NCBI GenBank assembly: GCA_903823545.1
Contig: CAIJTL010000446.1
Coordinates: 1 to 5,047, forward strand
From: an uncultured Planctomycetaceae bacterium
Lineage (GTDB): Bacteria > Planctomycetota > Planctomycetia > Planctomycetales > Planctomycetaceae
Reading direction: 5' to 3'
Length of the DNA: 5,047 bases
The notes beneath the pieces were generated by a model. It worked only from the letters and a program-made list of their open reading frames with translations. It searched no databases and was not told the DNA's origin. This document shows, in pieces, positions 1 through 4,508 of this stretch; positions within the stretch are counted from its first letter, which is position 1, and each line of letters starts with the position of its first letter. The translations under genes and the position numbers were made by a program.

Positions 1-1835
1 ATCGCGAAGAGCATGTTCCGCAGCGCGTGCGGAGCGGTGTCCCAACCGCCCGCGTGCTTCAGTTGCGCGACCTGCAACAAGCCACTTTCAATGCGGTCTT
101 GCTGTCCCGCCAACGCGGCGATTTCCGCCTGCTTGAGTTTGTCAGGCGGTTCTCGTCCGGTCGCATACGCAATGACGTTGGTCCCGATCTTCGTCGCCTT
201 TGAAACCATCCCCTTCAAGGCGGGAGAGCGATTCGGCGGTTCGGAAATGCTCCACTTGCTCCACAGACAAGAGATGTCATCGGGCGAGTAAACGATCGCG
301 GTACGACAACCGAAATCGACTCCCCATAAATTGACGTCAGCCTCGTCGAGCAGGTACTCGCTGCGAAAGATCGGATGATCCTTCGACAACTGTTTGAGCT
401 CCGCTTCGCCGTCTGGATACATCCGCTTGATGAGCTCTCGAAAGCCGGTATCAAAGCCCGCTCCGTTGCAGTTGCAGACAGCGAAGATGAAACCGCCAGA
501 CGTAACGTACTCGCGCAATAAAGCGACTTCTTTCTCACCAAGCTCCTGAGCGTCGCGACCAGAAAGAAACAAGACTGGAGCTTGCAACAGGTCGGCGACT
601 CCGGCCCCCTTGATGGCCTTATCCATATCGACGACTTGCCACGTCACGAGCTTTGGCCACTTGGGCATCCCGCTGATGAGGTCCGTGAGGTTGTGAACGT
701 CACGACGGTGTCGGTTCCAATCTTCCGTGGCTAGCCCGTTCGGGCCAACTGCCCCGGGTGGACCGAATTTCAATTTATTGATCATCACGGGAGCCATTCC
801 TTTCGACAGGAACAGCAGCCCAAAACTTGTTCCGACGACCGCATCTCCGTCGCCGTGACCTTGCGCCGAGAACTGACCGTCTCCAGCCTGACCATTGACT
901 AAGAATTTTGCCCCTTCGCGGAACCAATCGTGATTGCCAATGAACCGCTGACCGCTGAGCCGCCCGGCGCGTTCCAGGCCATAGAGGTAATACAGCGTCC
1001 CGCCGATCCCACCTGATCCGGGGTTGTGGCCAACGGCAAAATTGTTTTCGAGCCACTTCAGCCCTTTTTCGAGGGCGACATTTCTCGGTTCGTCTTTGCA
1101 GCAATCAGGTATCCCATCACGACCGACGTCCGAATCATCAGGCAGCATCGTGTCGGCGATCACCAATGTTGCGATACCAGCGACACTCATGCTGCCAGAC
1201 GAACCGTTGCCTGCAGCGGTATATCCCCAACCGCCGTCCGCAGATTGAGCTGTCACCCAATGTCGCTTCGTTGCTTCCCAGCCTTTTCGACTGGTGGGAA
1301 CTCCGGCGAAGGCGGCTTCACGCAGTCCAAGTACGGCGTATTGAGTGTTGCTATGGTCCGAACCTGGTCCACCGGATAACCCATAACTCCACCAACCAGA
1401 ACCACCGTTTGTGTCTTGAGCATCTTCTAACGACTTAGTGATTGTCATCATTCGCGCACGGTCGCGATTTCCGTCTTTCGCAGCGGCATAGACCATGAGC
1501 TGCAAACCAGCCTCGTAGGTCTTTTCTGGCGGACGCTGCGAACGGAGATATTCCAGCGCCTTCTTGATCGCTTGGTCTTGAGGTGTCATCCCGATGTTGA
1601 GCAACGCCAGCGTCGCCAAACTCGTCGCACCGGTCGGATATGAATCATTGAAGATACACGGCCAAGTGCCGTCAGGACGCTGTGAATTCAGTAAGTACCG
1701 CTTCCCTTTTTCGATCGACTTAAGAACCGCTTCCGGCTTGAGGTCATCAGCAGCGGCCAATCGCTGTGACGCCATCGACATCCAAATGCTGGCGAAGAGT
1801 CCGATTACACAGGCGAGCTTCCGGCGGCGGACCAT
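1..1835 (-). CDS. Secreted DUF4159 protein with N-terminal squalene-cyclase/prenyltransferase-like repeats (partial, 3' end off the left edge)
   Basis: One uninterrupted minus-strand frame gives 611 codons and runs off the window. Residues 1-29 form a Sec signal peptide: basic RRRK, then a hydrophobic stretch, with likely cleavage after LAAA before DD. Residues 35-345 are alpha/alpha-barrel repeats with three QW-type motifs: KGKRYLLNSQRPDGTW (43-58), WVTAQSADGGWGY (193-205) and a weaker FLVNGQAGDGQF (311-322). I see no DxDD motif of squalene-hopene cyclases, so the repeats may be structural rather than catalytic. From about residue 383 (NLTDLISGMPKWPKL) the sequence is DUF4159-like, including LLQAPVLFLSGRD, LREYVTSGGFIFAVCNCNG (440-458) and HAGGWDTAPHALRNML near the edge. 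The molecular function of DUF4159 is unknown; a link to the glutamine-amidotransferase-like fold is from memory and not shown here. An ATG at 1835 is preferred because AGGAGG lies 9 nt upstream; in-frame ATGs at 1841 and 1853 are alternatives. Family assignment is confident, function is not. Confidence 0.9.
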   Translation of the reverse strand, partial: MVRRRKLACVIGLFASIWMSMASQRLAAADDLKPEAVLKSIEKGKRYLLNSQRPDGTWPCIFNDSYPTGATSLATLALLNIGMTPQDQAIKKALEYLRSQRPPEKTYEAGLQLMVYAAAKDGNRDRARMMTITKSLEDAQDTNGGSGWWSYGLSGGPGSDHSNTQYAVLGLREAAFAGVPTSRKGWEATKRHWVTAQSADGGWGYTAAGNGSSGSMSVAGIATLVIADTMLPDDSDVGRDGIPDCCKDEPRNVALEKGLKWLENNFAVGHNPGSGGIGGTLYYLYGLERAGRLSGQRFIGNHDWFREGAKFLVNGQAGDGQFSAQGHGDGDAVVGTSFGLLFLSKGMAPVMINKLKFGPPGAVGPNGLATEDWNRHRRDVHNLTDLISGMPKWPKLVTWQVVDMDKAIKGAGVADLLQAPVLFLSGRDAQELGEKEVALLREYVTSGGFIFAVCNCNGAGFDTGFRELIKRMYPDGEAELKQLSKDHPIFRSEYLLDEADVNLWGVDFGCRTAIVYSPDDISCLWSKWSISEPPNRSPALKGMVSKATKIGTNVIAYATGREPPDKLKQAEIAALAGQQDRIESGLLQVAQLKHAGGWDTAPHALRNMLFA

Positions 1836-1844
1836 TATCATCAA

Positions 1845-1850
1845 CCTCCT
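1845..1850 (-). promoter_or_regulatory. Ribosome binding site of the DUF4159 gene
   Basis: On the minus strand the sequence reads AGGAGG-TTGATGATA-ATG. The perfect SD core is 9 nt from the ATG at 1835 but only 3 nt from the ATG at 1841, and it lies inside the coding sequence if the ATG at 1853 is used. The spacing therefore favours 1835 as the start. It is the strongest SD in the window among those placed correctly for a gene. Confidence 0.8.
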
Positions 1851-2125
1851 CATAAAGCGGAGCACCAACCGACACATCCAAATGCGTCAGCTTCGGGACT
1901 TATCGCGAAACTAGAATCGAGCTTCCGGATGTATTTGGTTTAATCTCATCGATTTCGACTGAGTTATGAGCAGGCCATCGTTAAGAGCAGGCCATCCACC
2001 ATGAGCCTTATCAGCCTTCGCAAACGGCCTGTTCCTCCGTTGTACGAATCGAACTTAACGGTGTCCCGCGTCCTGAACGAGTTCGTGGAAACTGCTCATC
2101 GCTTGAAACAATGAGCGGGCCAACT

Positions 2126-2137
2126 TTGTTCGAACAA
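2126..2137. repeat. 12-bp perfect palindrome TTGTTCGAACAA
   Basis: The sequence is its own reverse complement over 12 bases. It lies about 70 bp upstream of the candidate -35 box of the DUF1573 promoter and fits the size of a dimeric-repressor operator. The regulator is unknown. The GTTC/GAAC order is the reverse of the Gram-positive LexA box (CGAAC-N4-GTTCG), so a LexA assignment is not supported. Confidence 0.5.
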
Positions 2138-2153
2138 GCGAATCGTGGCCAGT

Positions 2154-2171
2154 TTGGCACAGTTATGCCAA
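2154..2171. repeat. Inverted repeat TTGGCA-N6-TGCCAA, possible operator
   Basis: Two perfect 6-bp arms are separated by six bases (CAGTTA). The element ends 35 bp before the candidate -35 box at 2207, a typical position for an activator site. Related TTGGCA boxes occur three times in the leader of secA. The repeat is directly visible; its role as a binding site is inference. Confidence 0.5.
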
Positions 2172-2206
2172 TCGCAGCAGCAATGTTTCGGTTCTGAAAC
2201 AGCTCG

Positions 2207-2235
2207 TTGACATTTTTTAGGGGCAGACCTAACCT
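2207..2235 (+). promoter_or_regulatory. Candidate sigma70-type promoter for the DUF1573 gene
   Basis: A perfect -35 hexamer TTGACA (2207-2212) is followed after 17 bp by TAACCT (2230-2235), which matches three of six bases of the -10 consensus, including the first two T-A and the last T. Transcription would begin near 2242 and give a 5' leader of about 180 nt before the ATG at 2422. The -10 is mediocre, so the call rests mainly on the perfect -35 and the exact spacing. Confidence 0.5.
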
Positions 2236-2239
2236 CGCC

Positions 2240-2254
2240 CGGCAGATTTTGCCG
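2240..2254 (+). other. Small hairpin at the predicted 5' end of the DUF1573 mRNA
   Basis: CGGCA (2240-2244) and TGCCG (2250-2254) form a perfect 5-bp stem with a 5-nt loop. It falls at the transcription start predicted from the promoter at 2207-2235. It could protect the 5' end of the transcript, or it could be chance. Confidence 0.35.
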
Positions 2255-2336
2255 ATGTGGACAGCACGACGCGATGTTGATCCTCACTGTCAAATTCCAA
2301 ATTTTTTCGGACAGCCATGAATGGTTGCCCGATGGC

Positions 2337-2368
2337 GGTTCACCAGGAGGTTGTGAACCCACCCTCCT
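2337..2368 (+). promoter_or_regulatory. Leader hairpin presenting an AGGAGG core, with a possible pseudoknot partner
   Basis: GGTTCAC (2337-2343) and GTGAACC (2353-2359) make a perfect 7-bp stem. The 9-nt loop between them contains AGGAGG (2345-2350). Just downstream, CCTCCT (2363-2368) is exactly complementary to that loop core, so an H-type pseudoknot or an alternative hairpin could form. No ATG lies at normal SD distance from this AGGAGG; the in-frame GTG at 2353 is only 2 nt away. The complementarity is visible, but a regulatory role is inference. Confidence 0.4.
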
Positions 2369-2371
2369 TTG

Positions 2372-2416
2372 ATGCGGCGCTGGCTGGACCACGTTCGCAC
2401 CACTCACAACGAGTGA
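2372..2416 (+). CDS. Possible 14-residue leader peptide upstream of the DUF1573 gene
   Basis: ATG at 2372 opens a 14-codon frame encoding MRRWLDHVRTTHNE and ends with TGA at 2414-2416. That stop is only 5 nt before the DUF1573 ATG, which would suit translational coupling because the main gene has only a weak SD of its own. No SD lies at normal distance from this ATG; the nearest AGGAGG ends 21 nt upstream. It may be fortuitous, as short ORFs are common. Confidence 0.2.
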   Translation: MRRWLDHVRTTHNE

Positions 2417-2421
2417 CCATC

Positions 2422-3444
2422 ATGCCTATCGCCCGCCTCTCTCAACTTTGTGCCTTACTCATCTGGGGTGTCTGTTACACCTCGATTGCTTCTGCTCAGG
2501 AACCAACTTGGGCAGAAAAGATGTTCGATCAAAAGAACATCGACTTTGGAGTCGTCGCACGGGGTTCCGATGCGGTTGCTCGAGTGAAGATCACGAACCT
2601 CTACAAGCAACCAGTCCATATTGTCGACGTCAAAACGACTTGTGGATGCTCTGCTGGCAAACCGAGTAAGACATCGCTTGAAAGCCTCGAAGAGGGCTAT
2701 ATCGAAGTGACGATGGACACTCGCAAGTTCACTCGCCGGAAAGACTCGAACGTCATCATCACGATCGACGCACCGCTCTATGCTGAAGTCCGAATTCCAA
2801 TTACCGCCTATATCCGGACGGACGTCGTATTTGAACCCGGTTCAGTCGCATTTGGTGCTGTTGAACTCGGAAAAGAAGCCACTCGAAAGATTAAGCTGCA
2901 ATACGCAGGCCGAGATGATTGGCAAGTCAAAGAAGTCCGCTCACGAACCGAGTCAGTCACTGCAAAAGCTGTCGAAGTGACTCGCGGTCCAGGCCGAGTC
3001 GATTACGACATCGTCGTAACGTTGGCGGCGAATGCTCCTGTCGGGCCAATTCGCGAACAACTGATTGTCATCACCGACGATCAAAACAGCCCACAAGTTC
3101 CGCTGCTCGTGGAAGCGACCGTTGAAGCAGACGTGATGGTCACGCCGTCCGTCGTGTCATTGGGTGTGATGAAGCCGGGCGAAGCAAAGCAATTCAATGT
3201 GGTCATCAAAGGGAAGCAGCCGTTCCAAATCGACAAGATTGAGTGCGATTCCGAAACCGGAATCTTCAAAGTCCGCTTGCCGCAGAACGCGGCCCAAGTC
3301 CACGTCCTGCCGATGACGATCACCGCTCCAGAAAAGCCTGGGAACATCGTTGAAGAGTTCACGGTCACGGTTAATGGCCGGAATCAACCGATCACGTTTA
3401 AGGCGATGGGCAAGATTTCTGAGCCAGCAGGGACCGGCTCTTAG
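2422..3444 (+). CDS. Secreted DUF1573 protein with three Ig-like (ASH/MSP-type) repeats
   Basis: The product is 340 residues. Residues 1-25 are a Sec signal peptide (MPIARL, hydrophobic core, cleavage after ASA before QEPTW), so the protein should act outside the inner membrane. Three Ig-like repeats start with related strands: IDFGVVARG (40-48), VAFGAVELG (142-150) and VSLGVMKPG (245-253). The first repeat carries the DUF1573 hallmark TTCGC (72-76), where C74 and C76 could form a disulfide or bind a ligand. The family has no established biochemical role; related folds act as protein-interaction modules. The frame is open back to 2317, but the extra 35 residues hide the signal peptide, so the ATG at 2422 is chosen. 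Its SD is weak (GAG at 2411-2413). The gene stands alone between a promoter and a terminator. Confidence 0.9.
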   Translation: MPIARLSQLCALLIWGVCYTSIASAQEPTWAEKMFDQKNIDFGVVARGSDAVARVKITNLYKQPVHIVDVKTTCGCSAGKPSKTSLESLEEGYIEVTMDTRKFTRRKDSNVIITIDAPLYAEVRIPITAYIRTDVVFEPGSVAFGAVELGKEATRKIKLQYAGRDDWQVKEVRSRTESVTAKAVEVTRGPGRVDYDIVVTLAANAPVGPIREQLIVITDDQNSPQVPLLVEATVEADVMVTPSVVSLGVMKPGEAKQFNVVIKGKQPFQIDKIECDSETGIFKVRLPQNAAQVHVLPMTITAPEKPGNIVEEFTVTVNGRNQPITFKAMGKISEPAGTGS

Positions 3445-3474
3445 TCTCCCGAAATTGATCTCTTCTGACTTTTC

Positions 3475-3507
3475 AAGCCCGGCATTCCAGCCGGGCTTTT
3501 CTTTTTT
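3475..3507 (+). terminator. Intrinsic terminator after the DUF1573 gene
   Basis: AAGCCCGGC (3475-3483) and GCCGGGCTT (3490-3498) form a perfect 9-bp GC-rich stem with a 6-nt loop (ATTCCA). The T-rich tail TTTTCTTTTTT (3497-3507) overlaps the last stem bases. It begins 30 nt after the stop codon at 3442-3444. The opposite strand lacks an equivalent T tract, so it should act mainly on plus-strand transcription. Confidence 0.95.
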
Positions 3508-3538
3508 GTTCGACCCAAAATCGTTGTTCAAAGTCTCC

Positions 3539-3568
3539 TTGGCCTGTTGGCTCGTCGCTGCGTAGACT
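3539..3568 (+). promoter_or_regulatory. Candidate promoter of the response regulator gene
   Basis: TTGGCC (3539-3544, four of six to TTGACA) is followed after 18 bp by TAGACT (3563-3568, four of six to TATAAT). Initiation near 3575 would leave a leader of about 45 nt. Its position between the upstream terminator and the gene is right for an independent promoter. The same -10 block, TAGACTCC(C)GCC, recurs in the secA promoter candidate. Confidence 0.45.
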
Positions 3569-3606
3569 CCGCCTGATTGAATTACTTCGGATATGACTCC
3601 GTAGCC

Positions 3607-3612
3607 AGAGGG
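3607..3612 (+). promoter_or_regulatory. Ribosome binding site of the response regulator gene
   Basis: AGAGGG lies 7 nt upstream of the ATG at 3620 and contains the GAGG core. It favours ATG 3620 over the in-frame TTG at 3614, which would be only 1 nt away. An in-frame TAG at 3602-3604 rules out any start further upstream. Confidence 0.65.
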
Positions 3613-3619
3613 CTTGGGA

Positions 3620-4144
3620 ATGACGATCGCCAACGAAAGTCAAACAGTTGGTCGGCCGATGGAAATTTTGATGGTCGAGGACAGCCTTGTAGCGGCTCGA
3701 CTCACGATGGGGGCGTTGTCGAAAGGGCAAATTCAACATCGCATGTCGTGGCTGAAAACTGGCGAAGACACGTTGGAGTTTCTGCGGCACGAAGGAAAAT
3801 ACGCTCGTGCCCCTCGCCCCGATTTAATTCTGTTGGATTTGGGATTGCCGGGAATCAGCGGCAAAGATGTTCTCGCAAGTGTCAAAGATGATGAATCGCT
3901 CAAGGGAATTCCGGTCGTCGTACTCACCGCGTCGACTGATCCCGCTGACCGAGCCGACGTCGGACACTTCGATGTCGCGGCCTATCTCACAAAGCCCGTC
4001 GATCTCGAAAAGTTCTTGTGGCTCGTCAAAGAGCTCAAACAATTCTGGTTAGCTGAAGTAATCCTGCCACAGTTTGAAGAGACTGAAGCAACACCGCCCG
4101 CCGGAGCCCTGTCTTCAAGCGGGTCTTTGGGTTTGTTTAAGTGA
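3620..4144 (+). CDS. Stand-alone response regulator, Rcp1-like receiver domain
   Basis: The product is 174 residues with one CheY-like receiver domain (about 14-145) and no DNA-binding or enzymatic output domain. Conserved sites are the acidic pair E20-D21 in ILMVEDS, phosphoacceptor D73 in LILLDLGLPG, T103 in VVVLTAS, switch aromatic Y122 and K125 in LTKPVD. The pattern EDSxxxARLT, then GEDTLEFLRHEGKY and PRPDLILLDL, is typical of the Rcp1 group, which takes phosphate from phytochrome-like or other sensor kinases and signals by protein contact. About 25 residues follow the domain: a low-complexity tail rich in Glu, Thr, Pro, Ala, Ser and Gly, ending SLGLFK. No kinase gene is adjacent, so the partner is unknown. 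Translation signals are good (SD at 3607). The gene lies 175 nt after the DUF1573 stop, beyond a terminator, so it is probably transcribed alone. Confidence 0.93.
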   Translation: MTIANESQTVGRPMEILMVEDSLVAARLTMGALSKGQIQHRMSWLKTGEDTLEFLRHEGKYARAPRPDLILLDLGLPGISGKDVLASVKDDESLKGIPVVVLTASTDPADRADVGHFDVAAYLTKPVDLEKFLWLVKELKQFWLAEVILPQFEETEATPPAGALSSSGSLGLFK

Positions 4145-4157
4145 CCGAACAACGCCA

Positions 4158-4186
4158 TTGACCCTCCGCAGCGGGCCTCCTAGACT
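4158..4186 (+). promoter_or_regulatory. Candidate sigma70-type promoter of secA
   Basis: TTGACC (4158-4163, five of six to consensus) is followed after exactly 17 bp by TAGACT (4181-4186, four of six, with T1, A2, A4 and T6 conserved). It starts 13 bp after the response regulator stop codon. Transcription would start near 4193, giving a secA leader of about 315 nt. This is the best-matching promoter in the window when both hexamers are counted together. Confidence 0.55.
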
Positions 4187-4233
4187 CCCGCCGCTCAGTT
4201 GAGCAACCAGCGTTGACGTCACGAGTTAGATGC

Positions 4234-4302
4234 GTTGGCAGGAAGCCTCGCTTGTCCTAGTTGGCAACTCAAACTTGTTGGCAAGAAGATGCCGTCGCCA
4301 AC
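4234..4302 (+). repeat. Cluster of GTTGGCA boxes in the secA leader
   Basis: GTTGGCA occurs at 4234-4240, 4260-4266 and 4277-4283, with intervals of 26 and 17 bp between starts. The last two copies extend to GTTGGCAA. The third copy has GGCA-N6-TGCC symmetry (4280-4293) and can also pair as GTTGGC with GCCAAC at 4297-4302. It could be a set of regulator half-sites, or RNA stems that compete with one another; the sequence does not decide. Confidence 0.45.
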
Positions 4303-4508
4303 GAATGGATTCCGCATTCACGCCTCGGTGAGGTTTCGCCTCAAGACAGGATGTCGTTCGACGCCGAGAGCTTTCTGGCACAAGCGAGCGGAGCGGCGTT
4401 AGTTCGCAGTGGCCTTGGTGCCCAATCGGACTGACTCCGAATCGATCGCCAAAACGCGATTTCAACACAAACGCGTTCCGATTAAGCCCCTAAGAGACTC
4501 AATCCACA

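Larger units (their letters stand above)
1842..2206. other. Divergent intergenic region, no gene found
   Basis: This stretch separates the leftward DUF4159 gene from the rightward DUF1573 transcription unit. No frame on either strand gives a recognisable protein. It contains a 12-bp direct repeat (GAGCAGGCCATC at 1968-1979 and 1985-1996) and two palindromes listed separately. A promoter for the DUF4159 gene must lie here if that gene is first in its operon, but I could not pick a convincing -35/-10 pair on the minus strand. Confidence 0.6.
4145..4508. other. Gene-free region holding the secA promoter and a long structured leader
   Basis: No recognisable protein is encoded on either strand. 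After the promoter candidate the region holds three direct copies of GTTGGCA (4234, 4260 and 4277), an inverted GCCAAC (4297-4302), and several short perfect stems: TGAGG/CCTCA (4329-4333 with 4339-4343), TCGGA/TCCGA (4426-4430 with 4436-4440) and the longer-range AATCGGA/TCCGATT (4424-4430 with 4477-4483). A 33-codon frame opens at ATG 4230 but has no SD and no recognisable product. No terminator for the response regulator gene is evident. Confidence 0.6.

Noticed and set aside
1594..1914. 106-codon plus-strand frame over the start of the DUF4159 gene
   Set aside because: It is antisense to a well-supported coding frame with a signal peptide and QW motif; its translation has no domain character.
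2155..2168. Sigma54-type promoter, TGGCAC followed by GC
   Set aside because: The GG to GC gap is 9 bases rather than the required 10; the element is better described as the inverted repeat TTGGCA-N6-TGCCAA.
2353..2355. GTG start directly after AGGAGG for the DUF1573 gene
   Set aside because: It is in frame, but only 2 nt separate the SD core from the codon, and the signal peptide would again be internal.
2096..2407. 103-codon minus-strand frame in the DUF1573 leader
   Set aside because: Its composition is odd (many Cys, Pro and Arg), it has no recognisable domain, and it overlaps the plus-strand promoter, hairpins and start region.
2317..2421. N-terminal extension of the DUF1573 reading frame to ATG 2317 (35 more residues)
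   Set aside because: The extra residues are not signal-like and would bury the clear Sec signal peptide that begins at ATG 2422; the 2317 ATG also lacks a ribosome binding site.
3157..3633. 158-codon minus-strand frame over the end of the DUF1573 gene and its terminator
   Set aside because: It crosses a perfect intrinsic terminator and is antisense to the conserved third Ig-like repeat, so it is a shadow frame.
4171..4191. Terminator after the response regulator gene (GCGGG with CCCGC)
   Set aside because: The stem is only 5 bp with an 11-nt loop and no T tract, and it overlaps the candidate -10 of the secA promoter.
4226..4468. 80-codon minus-strand frame between the response regulator gene and secA
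   Set aside because: There is no recognisable product, and it runs against the predicted secA leader.
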